A DNA stretch of 64,000 nucleotides from Setoptus koraiensis (GCA_048013815.1 CM106585.1:5766001-5830000), one strand, 5' to 3'; positions 25,117 to 36,963 are shown, counted from the stretch's first letter. Notes: generated from the sequence alone by a model not told the origin. Made by a program: numbers and translations.

Positions 25117-27627
25117 CTAGCGAAGCTTCTTTTCTTTCATCTGATCTGTTGCGACGCTGTTTGTGTCGGCTTGGCGGCTTGTTGTTGTTGTTGTTTGTCC
25201 AATATTATCCGAAATGTTAATTGGCGCGCCACCATTTTTGCTGCTAGCAATCACTCGCGATTTTCGGCCCACGCCAAGCAGGCGCAACAGTAACGCAATG
25301 AGGGGCATCTCTAGCCAGGCCGATATCACAAATGATAGCAATTGTGTCAATATTACGATCGTGACACACTCCTTCGCAAATGTCACAAACTCCATCTTGT
25401 ACGGGTCGCTCCTGGTGTTCAATAGGTAAACTATAAGCGGACAATGAATGAGCAGGCTGGTGAGGCTCGTTTTTGAGGCCGCCTGCCAGATTGGCCACGA
25501 CAGAAAATTGGCTACTATTTGTAAGCGCCCGGTGGCCATCAGCGACAGTAAAACGGTCATCATGAGACTAAATGTGTAAGCTGAAGTGCCATAGAGCAAG
25601 GCCGGAAATAGTCGCTCGGTGAACACATTGACGGGCGTCATGGGCAGCACAGTATTTGCAAACAAGGCCACCAAAAATAGACAAAAAACATATGGATAGC
25701 GATTTGTATTGATGAGCCAATGATCGTCAAATTCCGCTTGTTTGTATCTGTAAAGAACGTGGCCGGCCATGAGGCCCATCAGATAGGGCACAACTCTAAA
25801 TTGGGGCAACGTGTACACGGTGGACAATTGATCCATGCCCAGTCTGAATGCCTCATAGTTGAAATGTATCAATGGCAACACATTGTACTGGCACCAATAC
25901 ACATATGTCACATGTGCTGCGGCCACCAACAATATGTAAACAATGATAAAATTGTAGGTTGCTTTTTGATAACGGTGCATACACCAAATGATAAACGGCG
26001 TAATAAATGCAAATTGAATGTCATTGGCCAAATACCAGCCGGGCGGCAGACAATGCTGAATGGGCGATTTGTTGTTGGCCATGACAAAAAACACCGACAT
26101 CCAGCTCTCTTGTTCGCATTCACGAACGAGGCTCCCGTTAGAGGTGCCATAGTCCCACAGAGGCCCCGAGCCGGTGTATTTAAATACCGATTTGCAGAAC
26201 CATACCACCAGGGCCCACATGGGCACTATTCTGATGTAGCGTGTTGCAATGATCATTATCCACGAGCTGGGCCGCTGGCAAAGTTTTGTCACGCCGAACT
26301 TGAATAGATTGTACGAGGTCAATATGCCGGTTATGACGAAGAAAGTGTTCACCCACAAAATAGGCGTTATGTTCCAAATAAACAATAAACTGTGCCTGAG
26401 TTCGTCTAATTCAAACATATTGCTCGATCTGGCCGTGTAATACATAAAAGCGTGACCACCAACTATGTAAAACATAATGAACGTTTTAACGCCATTCACA
26501 AACGCAAAATCTACCACTCTTGAGCTATTTCCGGTTTCCAGTGTCTCTTTTTCGTCATGGCTTTTGTCATTCGAGTTGTTCGGGTGATAATGAAACATTT
26601 TGTGACAGTTGTGCTGAATGGACAATTGTCTAATTATGTCGTCATCGATATCATCGCGCAATCCTAGCAAGGTGACAACACTGGCCAACATAACCAACGA
26701 AAGCCACAGGCTGATAAAAGTCACGAAAATACTTGCTGAAATGTTGGTCAGCCACCAGTGGCGATTCTCCGAATTGTTATCTGGCAGACAATAAATTGAA
26801 TTTAGTTCAAGGTCTTGAGTGGCATTATTCAAATTTGTTTTTGCTAACTTGGATAATAGTTGCATATTTCTGCTACTGGCGCCGCTAATGCTATCGCATG
26901 CTTCCGGTACGCACAATCCCATTTCTATGTTTGACATGTGTCTCACATCGCGATCCTTAGGAAGACAATTGGCCACTAGCAATCTGTTCCAATTGGGCGC
27001 TTTCATTTTAGCCACACAATATCTCGTCTTGACAATTTCCTCTTGTTCGTTGTCGCCAATACCATTTAATTTATTATTTGCTGCTCTCTCATTGATCACA
27101 ACAAGTCTAGAATTCAAACATTGCTCATAGTTACCTTGCCAGAAAACGTTGCCGGTGAGAAGGCCCGCTGCGGGCTTGCCATGCGAGTCCATTATGTTCA
27201 TAATTGAAAAATCTGCGCTTGTGAAAATTTTAGATTGGCCATCATTAGTTGCCCGTTGCAGCATATAGTCTAATAGCTTTGCACACCTTTCTTCATTTGA
27301 CACAGTTCTATTTATGTATAGACCAATGTTGTTTTCATCCGCATCATAATGGTGCACTGAATGCACCGGCGATACTGTTATCTTGAGCAATGCCTCAAAG
27401 TTGGCCACAAAAAATTCGTCCGATCTGAATATTGAGTTATTTTCATTTTTTTCTCTATTATTGTTGTATGTGCTTCTACTGGAATTTCGCACACTTTCGA
27501 ATGGTGGGGCGCCACATTTTTCGCGACCTCTTTGCTTCGGTAACTGGGGCAGTAGAAGTGACAAGATTGATACTATTGCGATGCAATAAATCACTATGAA
27601 AATATCTATTCTGTTAGATGGATGCAT
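25117..27627 (-). CDS. NRF-6-like multipass membrane acyltransferase
   Basis: Single-exon frame of 836 residues. A hydrophobic signal-anchor lies at about 8-28. The Cys-rich extracellular NRF domain (about 75-290) includes LLTGNVFWQGNYEQCL (156-171), a family hallmark, and CVPEAC (239-244). The acyltransferase-3 domain then follows with about ten membrane segments. It begins near VNGVKTFIMFYIVGGHAF, with the conserved His, continues with NTFFVITGIL and RYIRIVPMWALVVWF, and ends near 800. Family members (nose resistant to fluoxetine in Caenorhabditis elegans, many arthropod paralogues) are thought to move or acylate lipids or other small molecules at cell surfaces; the substrate here is unknown. 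No introns, and the key motifs look intact. The gene borders the GC-rich noncoding tract on its 3' side. Confidence 0.92.
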   Translation of the reverse strand: MHPSNRIDIFIVIYCIAIVSILSLLLPQLPKQRGREKCGAPPFESVRNSSRSTYNNNREKNENNSIFRSDEFFVANFEALLKITVSPVHSVHHYDADENNIGLYINRTVSNEERCAKLLDYMLQRATNDGQSKIFTSADFSIMNIMDSHGKPAAGLLTGNVFWQGNYEQCLNSRLVVINERAANNKLNGIGDNEQEEIVKTRYCVAKMKAPNWNRLLVANCLPKDRDVRHMSNIEMGLCVPEACDSISGASSRNMQLLSKLAKTNLNNATQDLELNSIYCLPDNNSENRHWWLTNISASIFVTFISLWLSLVMLASVVTLLGLRDDIDDDIIRQLSIQHNCHKMFHYHPNNSNDKSHDEKETLETGNSSRVVDFAFVNGVKTFIMFYIVGGHAFMYYTARSSNMFELDELRHSLLFIWNITPILWVNTFFVITGILTSYNLFKFGVTKLCQRPSSWIMIIATRYIRIVPMWALVVWFCKSVFKYTGSGPLWDYGTSNGSLVRECEQESWMSVFFVMANNKSPIQHCLPPGWYLANDIQFAFITPFIIWCMHRYQKATYNFIIVYILLVAAAHVTYVYWCQYNVLPLIHFNYEAFRLGMDQLSTVYTLPQFRVVPYLMGLMAGHVLYRYKQAEFDDHWLINTNRYPYVFCLFLVALFANTVLPMTPVNVFTERLFPALLYGTSAYTFSLMMTVLLSLMATGRLQIVANFLSWPIWQAASKTSLTSLLIHCPLIVYLLNTRSDPYKMEFVTFAKECVTIVILTQLLSFVISAWLEMPLIALLLRLLGVGRKSRVIASSKNGGAPINISDNIGQTTTTTSRQADTNSVATDQMKEKKLR

Positions 27628-28862
27628 TGCGGCTGGAATGTATTACGATGGTGTTATTTACTATCGATGGAAAACGGGCCTGCAGGCGTCATTGAGGATC
27701 GATAGCCGATTGTGGTCATTTTCAGCATTTGAAGAATATTGTAACAGATACAGAAACGTCTCGAATCTGGCGTCATACTTATCAAAGTTGTCAACACAGC
27801 ACATTGACAATTGTTATCTGGACAAAATTGAATAAAAACAGATATCATAGCTGCGTCACAGATCCGCTAAAAAGAGACTAACAACACAATAACATGCAAT
27901 ATCTCGATTAATATAAGATAAGATGAGATCGAACAATTCAGAAATTTACCTTGTCATTGAATAAACTAAAGTTTGTAGTTAGACGATCAGTAACTATGAC
28001 GAAAGTCGGCTTGACACTAGCTGAATCACATTTGTCCGAGTGTTTCTAGGTTGTATATTCATATTGACTTGGGGTTAGACCACTTGAATACAGAGGAAAA
28101 CTCTCACTCTCTATTTATACACCTACAGTACCGCTTGGTAGTCTAAACGAAGATAAGATCGCGGTGCAACGCGTAGCTCATATTATTTCCACGATCTTAA
28201 TCTGAAACATAATAACAAATTCTGCATTTTCTGGCAATCGGAAATTGCCCGAACACTGTTCTCTGTTTCTTTGCTCACTCTAATACAAACACTCTCACTG
28301 ATCGCACGAGGAAATTGACATTGTCATGCATTTTCTTGCTGCTTTTCCTCGCTATATCCAGACATAATTAGATTTGCACTTCCTATTGTCTGGGCATGGG
28401 AGCCGCAACATATTCAGCACAAGTCACATCTATTAGTTCATCTGCTGTGCATTATCGCTGCTTCATTATTCCGACTACCCAGGTATCATACTTTGACAAT
28501 GTCAAAGAATTGAGGCCTCTAATCGAGTGAATGTACTGAAAATTGATTAAACTTAAGTCATTCTATTGATTGGAAGTGATTGGGGGGGGGGAGGGGCTTT
28601 TCTGTTTCCACGGCTCTCCGTGAGTTCTGCGGAACAGCCCAATCCACCGTCTGTCGCTCTGGCAGATTTTTCAATTCCGATCCTTATTTGTGTGTTCACG
28701 CCAGGCGACGGATTTTCGGTAGTTATGGGAAAAAAATTCGGCGATTTCGGTGGAAACAAGTGCCCCTCAAACGACTTATCTCTACTTGTTTCGCTCGAAT
28801 ACGAAGTTTCAGAGCTTTCCCTCGGCTAGAACCGAATCGGTTGATAACCGATTCTGTTGGCC
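27628..28862. other. Intergenic, no gene seen
   Basis: AT-rich sequence upstream of the acyltransferase gene. Short frames only. The first 250 bp should hold its promoter; no clear element was seen. A short G-run occurs near 28583. Confidence 0.4.
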
Positions 28863-29050
28863 CTAATCATCATCTTCAGGTGAATTCTTAGAAAAATCAA
28901 CTGGGTTCAGATTGGCTTGTTTTGCAGCACGAATAACTGAGAAACAAGAAATAACTCTAGCACACTCTAGTTTGTAACGGACAAATTGCGGGTCCCCTGA
29001 AAGCAGAGCAGACCCTGTAGCAAAGCTTAAGACATTGCTGACTTCCTGCA
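28863..29050 (-). CDS. Candidate terminal exon of an unidentified gene
   Basis: On the minus strand a good acceptor (TTATCATTTGCAG) at about 29051 opens a 62-codon frame. It encodes a segment with SGDPQFVRYKLECARVISC and ends in an acidic SPEDDD tail and a stop codon at 28863. The composition looks protein-like rather than random, but no upstream exon with matching phase could be assigned. The secreted-protein frame just upstream has its own stop codon. The family is not recognised, and it may be chance. Confidence 0.25.
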
Positions 29051-29188
29051 AATGATAATATTGTCAAGATTTTCTATGATTCAGTCCACACAACATAAAT
29101 TTTTTGTCAGGGGGCTTCTTTTATTCGAGATTCTTTTGGATCATCAGAATTCTTGCCTGAACTAAGATTTAATATTATTCCAGTCTGA

Positions 29189-29824
29189 TTATCTACTACG
29201 GATCGCTAGCATGAATCGATTGCGACCATGCATCTCCAACTTAGGATAAACAGCATAGATAACTTCCTGGAAATTCGGATAACAATTGCCCTCAATAACC
29301 CATAGATCCGAACCAGGCGGCTTCTGCAACACATAGCGACCGTGACTCGAAGGTTCAAGCTCACTATCGATATCGTCCATGCGATCAGCATTTTCGGATA
29401 TCTTCTTATCACCCTTATGGATGTAATCATCTAAACGTGATATTTCGGGCCAATCTGGGTCATCTTCCCCCTTCAGTTCTTTCATTTCCATATATGCGTC
29501 CCTTTGGCCCATTCTTATTACTCTGATTTCATTTGCCAGAGCAGAATATTGGGACCTGAGAGACTCATTAGAAAACTTTTTAACCTTTTCCTCGATTAAA
29601 ATTTCATGTTGACTAGGTAGAAGACTAAAATCATAGTCGTATTCCAGCCCACTATCTGTTGCATATTCTTTTGATATTCTGATCTGCGATGGTACGGGGT
29701 TATTAGAGGGAACATTGACCAAATCTTTTTCTACCAAATCTTTGAATTTGTAGGTCAAAGCATCGACCAATCCTTGAAAAACTATCATGCACATGGCCAG
29801 TGAAAATATCCATTGAGTAGCCAT
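29189..29824 (-). CDS. Secreted orphan protein with helical middle region
   Basis: Single-exon frame of 211 residues from ATG at 29824. Residues 1-22 form a typical signal peptide (hydrophobic core IFSLAMCMIVFQGLVDA), so the product is probably secreted. The mature chain is acidic and charged, with a likely helical or coiled-coil stretch (about 75-155) rich in Glu, Lys, Asp and Leu. A short C-terminal part (about 165-211) contains Trp, Cys and aromatic residues. There is only one Cys in the mature part, so it is not a disulphide-rich toxin or cuticle type. I do not recognise a family. Intron-free and intact. Confidence 0.6.
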   Translation of the reverse strand: MATQWIFSLAMCMIVFQGLVDALTYKFKDLVEKDLVNVPSNNPVPSQIRISKEYATDSGLEYDYDFSLLPSQHEILIEEKVKKFSNESLRSQYSALANEIRVIRMGQRDAYMEMKELKGEDDPDWPEISRLDDYIHKGDKKISENADRMDDIDSELEPSSHGRYVLQKPPGSDLWVIEGNCYPNFQEVIYAVYPKLEMHGRNRFMLAIRSR

Positions 29825-31329
29825 TATTGAGTAGCCACCGATTGATCACTTTGAAATTCACTTACATGTTAGTAATCTTGCAGAGAGCTCTTGAATTAAT
29901 CTAAATTATCGAGTTGGTATCTCTGTGACATATACTAATGACGATTCAGTAAACTGACTAGATTCAGCCATTATTTCTACTCATCTCTTCCACCATTGGA
30001 ACTATTTTTAGATGAATAGTGTTTCGCGTTACTTGCGTTGCTAGTGCATTGTTTAACACGCACTAGGCACTACAGTAAGCTATTTTTTTCCCTCGCATTT
30101 CTGTCATCACCATGTGGTCAGAAAACTTTTCCATGGTGTTTATGTGACAACATCATCATTAGGGCCAACAGAATTGGTAGTTATTTTTGCCCTGAATCCG
30201 TAGAAAAAGAAACCGAATTGGCGAAGCAAAGACCAGGTTGGTCCGGTGCATTTGGTTCGAAATTTGGACATTAGTTCTCGAACAATGTGTGCGTCACACT
30301 GCGATTTTCATTTTCTGTTCTGCAAGCATTGTAGAGTCTTAAATTGAAAAGTCAAAGACATGATCTGCTCTAAAATTGACGGGGTTCCGATAGTTTTGCA
30401 TTGCATGGTATTTTTCCTAGAGAGTCAATTGAGAAGATTGCACTGCGAAAAAGATTTGTCAAACCGAAAAAATTCAAGCGATTTAGAGTTCACTCTAAGA
30501 TGTTTGCGGCATCTGCATTCGAGGTTTTATTCGAGACATTGACAGGATCGCAAGAAAGACCTCATCTTCGAGCCTTGGTCTGATTTAGCAGTTGTCTTGA
30601 TAGATAGAAAAATGACAAAAAAAAACGATACAGAAAACCTTATGACACCTAAACCATGATTTGATATTTTTGCAGTCGTTTTTGTCGAGCTTTAACATGT
30701 TTCTCTCAGTTATTAAAGCCATTTCAATCACAAATTCACTCTCAAGATGCGAGATAGGGTAGTGTGCGGTCAACACTGGAACAACGATGTAACAAATAAA
30801 GATCGCATTGAACAACGAACTGGCAGTCTGTTCTAACGTCACATTTCCACAGGCGAAATGATGCAAACAAATCACACACAAAAAAATTGATACAACTGTC
30901 AGAACTGTTAATTTCCTTCAAAATATGGGGGGTGTTAGCTGTTTGGTGGCTAAACACATATATGATTTTCCTAATTTCTTTATACTCAGACGAACAAGGA
31001 AGTGCCAACTGACAATTTGTCTTTCATCATCCTTAGATAGGAGAAAAAGTGCACTGAATATTCTGGCCTACTCAACTCGTGCCTCGATTTTCATCGTCAA
31101 TCAACACTTTGAATTACTGTTACGCTTTTGATTCATTTTTAGGGATTTACTGTGGTGGCAACTTCGTAAGATACAAAGAGCCATATACAATGAGAAAAAG
31201 TGTTTGAAGTCAAGTAAAAATGACACAAAATGTTTAAATTCAACCGTTGGAGTATATCAAAACAAATACCATAAAGTTCATCGAGTGATTGCAAGACCTA
31301 TTTAAACAACGGACAGAATTCAGTTTATA
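29825..31329. other. Intergenic, no gene seen
   Basis: 1.5 kb of AT-rich sequence between the divergently oriented secreted orphan and the elongase. It should hold both promoters. A TATTTAAA motif at 31299-31306 is close to the elongase ATG but too near to be assigned as its TATA box. Confidence 0.4.
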
Positions 31330-32211
31330 ATGTCAAATTTGACTGATATCCCTAGCCCTTCGGGGCCGCAATCAAAAATTGGGTTTGCTTATTGGGCCGA
31401 TGAATATTGGTACAGTGTTGGCAATATTCAAATCAACAGGCACTATCCCTTGATGGCTGGTGGCCCAATGCCAGTTATTGTATTAGTTGGCCTTTATCTT
31501 TTAGCAATTCGCAAGATTGGACCGAAACTAATGGAAAATCGCCCGCCTTTTGATGTAGATGGGCCCATGAGAATTTATAATCTCCTAATGATCGTAGCAA
31601 ATGGTTATATATTTATGAGGGGACTCGTAATCACTCGATGGGGATTTGATTATTTTGGTTGCAGTGACTTGGACGTTTCGACACCGCACTCAGAAATGAT
31701 CCAATTAGGTTATTTTTACTTCACAACGAAAATTGTAGAACTATTAGATACGATTTTCTTCATCTTAAGGAAAAAATACAACCAGGCCTCATTTTTGCAC
31801 GTATTCCATCATAGTTTTATCATATTATGTTCATGGTTCTATTTCAAAATGGCCCCCGGTGGTAGCACTGTCTTGTTTCCGTTATTAAATGTTGGCATTC
31901 ATACCTTCATGTATAGCTATTATCTTTTAGCTAATTATCCAACATTAAGAAAGTTCCTCTGGTGGAAGAGATATCTAACTATGGCTCAGATAATCCAATT
32001 CGTCTTGTGCATCATACACTTTGGGTTTCATATTCTAATCTCTGAATGCAACTATCCAGCAGAATTAGCTGGCGGAGGATTTATATTCAGTATATTTTTT
32101 CTACTGATGTTTATCAATTTCTACAGAGAAGCTTATAAACATGATAAAAATCAATCAACCAAAAAAACCATGTATACTGCCGACAGTGATTGGCAAAAGA
32201 AACACTTGTAG
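31330..32211 (+). CDS. ELOVL-type very-long-chain fatty acid elongase
   Basis: Single-exon frame of 293 residues. ELO family signatures are present: KIVELLDTIFFILRKK (134-149), the catalytic histidine box HVFHH (157-161), and NVGIHTFMYSYYLL (about 187-200). There are around seven hydrophobic membrane segments and a basic C-terminus with lysines suitable for ER retrieval. The enzyme condenses malonyl-CoA with a fatty acyl-CoA in the ER, the first step of chain elongation. HVFHH with this spacing fits the ELOVL1/4/7-like group common in arthropods, but exact orthology cannot be set. AATAAA follows 80 bp after the stop codon. Confidence 0.95.
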   Translation: MSNLTDIPSPSGPQSKIGFAYWADEYWYSVGNIQINRHYPLMAGGPMPVIVLVGLYLLAIRKIGPKLMENRPPFDVDGPMRIYNLLMIVANGYIFMRGLVITRWGFDYFGCSDLDVSTPHSEMIQLGYFYFTTKIVELLDTIFFILRKKYNQASFLHVFHHSFIILCSWFYFKMAPGGSTVLFPLLNVGIHTFMYSYYLLANYPTLRKFLWWKRYLTMAQIIQFVLCIIHFGFHILISECNYPAELAGGGFIFSIFFLLMFINFYREAYKHDKNQSTKKTMYTADSDWQKKHL

Positions 32212-32290
32212 CTGAAGCATTTCATTCGAGTCTAGTAATTAAGAAGATATAGTGAATGAAGAATCTGTACATGATTCTTTCGGGTCTCAA

Positions 32291-32296
32291 AATAAA
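32291..32296 (+). terminator. Poly(A) signal of the elongase gene
   Basis: Canonical AATAAA 80 bp after the elongase stop codon. Confidence 0.55.
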
Positions 32297-33312
32297 CAAT
32301 CAGCTCGGCGCTGATGATTAGCAATGGATCCGTTGTATCATACTTCAATTTGTGCATTCTATCCCCATCTTCCGTCTTACGTCATAGATCTTGGAACTAT
32401 GAAAGGAGGGAACTTAGACCGGAAGGAAGAAAATCCTTGCTCCCGATTGCGGCCTCTCTTTTTGTCTCTACGAGTTTTTTTTTCGCTCGTCAACTTTTGA
32501 CTAGGATTTGGAGATTCGAGGAAATTTGAGCAGTTCGGGCGGGATTTGAAACGTTGGGAGACACTTTCAATCTGGAAACTATTAAGTTATCAATATTTCC
32601 AAGTGCGCCTGCATTTTGAAGTATCGATAACTCCCGTATGAAAAGTGTTCCACCAGATCACACGATACACTTATTACGCTTCAAGGCAGCCGCACGAGTG
32701 CATACATGACATTTGGATTATATCAAGTGTCCCACTAATAAATCTCTACTCGCTGCTATCAAAATAGGATTATACGGTGAGTTTTTGAGCCTCCAAGAGA
32801 TAACATCAAGTAGTATGTTCCGAAGTGACATGTGTCAAAGAGTGTCAAAAATCATCTATTCCATGGAGAGTGCATCTATGCTAACAAGTTGTTTCCACAC
32901 GTAGTCAATAACTCAACCTATCTGATAGAGTATAAAGTAGTTTTTAGGACTCGATTGCTGCTGAAATGATTGATAGATGTGATAGGCGAAATAACGTTTA
33001 TTTCTATGCTTTTTGTGTTTGATGTTCGGTACATTCTAGTCATAAAAATTATGATTGGTTCAAAGAGGAATAAAAACTAGCGAGAGATGAATTTCCTCCG
33101 TCCATCCATTCTTGATGTGATGCATACGAATATCATTTCGAGTGTCATTATTGGAATTAGTCTTGTGGTAGTTTAGTTCATAAGGTGAACATTGGAAAGC
33201 AATTCCGAAACAAGTAAACAATAGAGAAGAAACACAAATTTTATCCGACTATAAATCTTAACTGCTGACTAGATCCAGCAATTGCATAAAATTTGCCCCC
33301 ATTCGTAACAAA
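32297..33312. other. Intergenic, no gene seen
   Basis: About 1 kb of AT-rich sequence between the elongase and the SDR gene, both on the plus strand. No supported frame. Confidence 0.4.
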
Positions 33313-34510
33313 ATGCACAATCGTGGTGAACTCAAGAGAGATGATATCTTCACTGTTATTTCGTCTATGTTGAAAACTTTTTTGACATACCTGATTCCTA
33401 GATCAATGTATTGCAAAGATGTCTCACATGATACAGTACTTATAACTGGCGCAGGTAAAAATCTTGGTAAGGCGCTATCAGTGGAATTCGCCAAGCTGGG
33501 CTCGTCATTGGTTTTATGGGATGAGAACGAAGAAGCTCTAGAAGAGACAAAAAAACTTGTTAGTGCCGCTAGGAAGAATTCAAACAATGGCAAATTATCG
33601 GAGGATGTCTGTTTGACATATTGTGTAGATGTATCCAATTATGCAGAAGTGGTGACAGCTGCCAAACAAACAAAAATTGATTTAATGAGACAATCATGCC
33701 AACATCATTGTCAGCATGTCTCTATATTAGTGAACAATGCTAGCGTCTTATCCACCAAGACGTTCCTCGATATACATCCTAGTGCAGTAGAGAGAATTTT
33801 CCAACTGAATGTATTGGCCCATTTCTGGACGATCAAATCGTTTTTACCCGATATGATTGAACAAAAAAGGGGTCACGTCGTGGAAATAGCATCAGTGAGT
33901 GGACTTGTTAACGCAGCTAATCAGGTTTGTTATAGCGCCAGCAAGCACGCCAACGGTATGCATACATGAAAACAAACAACTTGGACAAGTTAATTTCTTT
34001 TCTTTTCCTGCTAGATCGAGCACATCTGAAAATCTCATGGATTCGTAATAACATCTCCGTTATCCCTATCTCATCGCCTTTCTCACAATTCTCATAAAGT
34101 TGGTCTAGAGTCTAGCTTGAGCTCCGAACTTTACTACCAGGGTCTGAATGAATTTATCAAGACCACATGCGTTTGCATGTCATACTTTGAGTCAGGATTG
34201 TTCACAGAATATAAACCAGTGTTAGTATCGTTTTTATTTATTAGCCAACTGATTAAATATCATTAGGTTAACTTTGCTTTTTGCTCCATCCTATATCAGC
34301 CCGTTATTGCCCCTACTCAGCCTGGAATATGTGACGCAACAAGTCATGCTGGCCATACGATGCAATGAGACACTAGCTGTTGTTCCAAAATTCTATAGCA
34401 TCTATGTTTTTTTTCTGCGGTATGTAAAATTGATGCAAAAAATTGCACATTGGTGCTCCGGCACCTACTGCTTGATATACGAAGTCCGAATTCGAACTAT
34501 AGTCGTCTAA
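33313..34510 (+). CDS. SDR16C-type short-chain dehydrogenase (retinol dehydrogenase/17-beta-HSD-like)
   Basis: Three exons inferred by splice phase and family alignment: 33313-33955, 34109-34220 and 34267-34510, with introns of 153 and 46 bp, giving 332 residues. A hydrophobic N-terminal helix (about 12-32) precedes the Rossmann motif TGAGKNLG (45-52). NNAS (141-144) replaces the usual NNAG. Catalytic Ser194, Tyr207 and Lys211 (YSASK) are present. The second exon supplies SSLSSELYY and a segment ending FTEYKPV, matching the substrate-loop region, and the third supplies SLEYVTQQ and a tail typical of SDR16C proteins. These membrane-associated NAD(P)-dependent enzymes oxidise or reduce retinoids, sterols or fatty alcohols on lipid droplets or the ER. 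The divergent NNAS and KNLG motifs suggest a fast-evolving copy. The exon 2 boundary is inferred. Confidence 0.85.
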
Positions 34511-35213
34511 GATATGGTTGCTTTACCTCAACTTATTCAACAGGTATCTGAATCGCGACTTCATGAATTATTTCTTGCATCAATTGATGGGCTTCGGAGA
34601 TATGACTCGTGGTATGAAGACAAATATATGAAAATTAGTAGATATTAGTTGACGGCGACAAGCTTATTTTGAATTTGTTCCCACAACTATCTCATCAGAC
34701 TGCTGGCCTGTCCGTCGATTGAGAAGCTGCAATAAACATCCCTGACTCTTGGTGTGGTTTAAATCAAAATAAGAATAAGAAAAATGAATCAATCATTTCG
34801 CATTAATAAAAGCCAATAGTTTAAACTTTTTAGAATAAACCATGATAAAATGCACGATGGACGAAAAATAAAAATCCCCACACTACTGACTCTTAACCCG
34901 TTCATTTCCGCTTCAAAACTAATTTTTCCGGTCGTTCTCGGTTCGAACATGATGGCTCATGGAGATGAATTTGCGAGATTAATCAACACAGTTTTGTCAC
35001 TAGGCTCAGTAATTATCTGGTCATTGTAGAAACAATGTTTATTGAAATCATCATGAAAAATTGACGACCTGGTTATGTTTTCGAAGATCTAGATGTAGTA
35101 TTCTGCCTAAAATTCATGTAACTCGAATAAATTCACATCCAGCTTTTCGATTCTGTTGATAATAGCGTGAAAGAGAGAAGAAGCGATTTATCTAAAGCAG
35201 TCAGAACCGTACA
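34511..35213. other. Intergenic with a candidate poly(A) signal
   Basis: AT-rich 3' flanks of the convergent SDR and pseudoprotease A genes. AATAAA at 34731-34736 could end the SDR transcript. Confidence 0.4.
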
Positions 35214-36555
35214 TCACCTGGTTAATATAGACTGTTTAAAGCGGCAATGTTTATATAGCAAACAAATACCAATCACGCACTCTATAAGCAAGACAACAAC
35301 AACTACGGCTATGGTATAAAGCGCGTATTGCCACCATCTTATCACTGAAATTGAAGAGATTTCGAGAATTGGTGCCGTACCGTCTGTGGCAAAACCGCAG
35401 ATATTTTCCCCAAAAAACACTCTGGTAAATCCTATCTGGCCCCATTCAGCGCCCCAACTATTTGCTATAGTCCAATATGGCATTCCATATTCAGTGCCAT
35501 AGCCAACAACTATTACAGGGTGATTGGCATCTTCATATCCTCTAGGGCACTCTGACACATTCCAGCGGCCAACTCCGGAAAAAAACTTGCTCAACATATT
35601 GATGGCCGGATTAATGTTGACGATAAACGGCCCTCGCTTAACTAGCCAGATTTTCATTTTATTCTCATCTTGAGCTGGAAATTTCGTATAGCCATCGATT
35701 GCGTACTTTCTTGCTTCTTTTTTCATTTCACACCTCTTCGGACCATCTTTTTCTCCAACATATGGATAGCTTTCTTCGGATTGTAGACCGCCTGTATCGG
35801 TGAGAACGATTGCGAATGAATTCGAAACTTTCAGAACGGATGGAAATTTCGAAAAAAAGTTGAAAACAGTTATATATCGCTTACCTAGTCGAATCAGCTC
35901 ACTATAAGCTTGCCCAAGCAGCCTTTCCCGCTTGCATCCGTTATCCTTTGTGTCACAATCAATCAATTCTGTCATCCAATTAACGAGTTTTCATATTAGG
36001 AAAATGAGTCTCGATTATTTCAAGCTGAAACGAACGATCGTGGTAAGTGGAATTGAGGAACGCTCAAGACTTACGTTGAACTGACAAAGCAACCCTCTCG
36101 TGCCGATAAAATTTATACAAACTCTCGATGCTGCCTGTGATAGCGAATGACCAGCTTGCCCTGCATGATGATTCATCTCTGATCTTACTTATTCCATTAT
36201 ACTCATAGGACGTTGGCAACCTTTCTAGCAGTTCTTCCTCGGTGCAGTCTTCCTCTCTCAATATTTGTTTCCACAAAACATCGAAATCTATCCTACCCTT
36301 ACTACCAGCATCTTCTAATTTGTATGATCTATCGATGTAACCTCCAGTATCATTTTCGTTCAATAATTTGATGCTGACAGGACTTTTCTCGAAAACACTT
36401 CTGCGTCGCTCCCCATTGGAGCTATTGTAATTCCTTTGATAATGTTCCACAAAACTATTGGATCTGGCTGTTGCATCGGCCTGGGTGTTTGTACTCATCA
36501 CAAGATCAACCAAGTGATAAAACACAAACAAAAAGAGTTTCTGGTGTTGCATCAT
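35214..36555 (-). CDS. Papain-like (C1A) pseudoprotease with C-terminal membrane anchor, copy A
   Basis: Three exons (36555-36075, 35968-35885, 35791-35214), phase-consistent, 380 residues. A signal peptide (1-21) is followed by a remnant I29 propeptide (about 34-70, HYQRNYNSSNGERRRSVF) and a C1A domain from about 113. The active-site loop reads DESSCRASW (127-135) instead of DQGxCGSCW: the catalytic Cys is Ser134 and the oxyanion Gln is Glu128. His279 (NHPVIVVGYG) and Asn299 (ANSWG) remain, and YPYVGE and GCKRE mark the family core, the latter replacing GCNGG. A hydrophobic segment at about 341-368, then a short basic tail, predicts a type I membrane protein, unusual for C1A. It is very unlikely to be a cysteine protease. 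The start was chosen at the ATGATG shared with copy B. It is one arm of a head-to-head duplication. Confidence 0.88.
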
Positions 36556-36963
36556 TGGTGATTGGTTCCACAAGGGGGCTATACACAGAAGAAAAATAGA
36601 ATAAATTACTACCAAAAATGATTACGCTATTCGTAAAAACTAAAATGAGTTATCAGTATTAAACTCTATTTGTGCGACATTCGTGGAAAGAAATTCATGA
36701 TGTCATGAAAAGAGAGACGAGATGTGAACTTTAGATTGAACAGCCTATCAGAAATATCTGTACCAATGCAATCATATATCAGATAAAGTATGAAAGGATC
36801 GTTACACATCGTCACATTATTTCTGTGATATTTTTTTCAGTCGATAATGAGTTGCTTCGTAGCCTGGAGATTTCATTCTAATTATCGACCGAAGTGTATC
36901 AAATGAATTTCCGCGAAGAGCCTTCGGTGATTCACACAAGAGAGACAACAACACGATTCACCA
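36556..36963. promoter_or_regulatory. Bidirectional upstream region between the two pseudoprotease genes
   Basis: 408 bp separate the two divergent start codons and must hold both leaders and core promoters. The duplicated similarity fades just upstream of the ATGs (shared TCACCAATGATG), so the two promoters need not be alike. No TATA box could be assigned with confidence. Confidence 0.4.

Noticed and set aside
25720-26307. 195-codon plus-strand frame
   Set aside because: It lies antisense within the well-supported acyltransferase gene and shows no domain.
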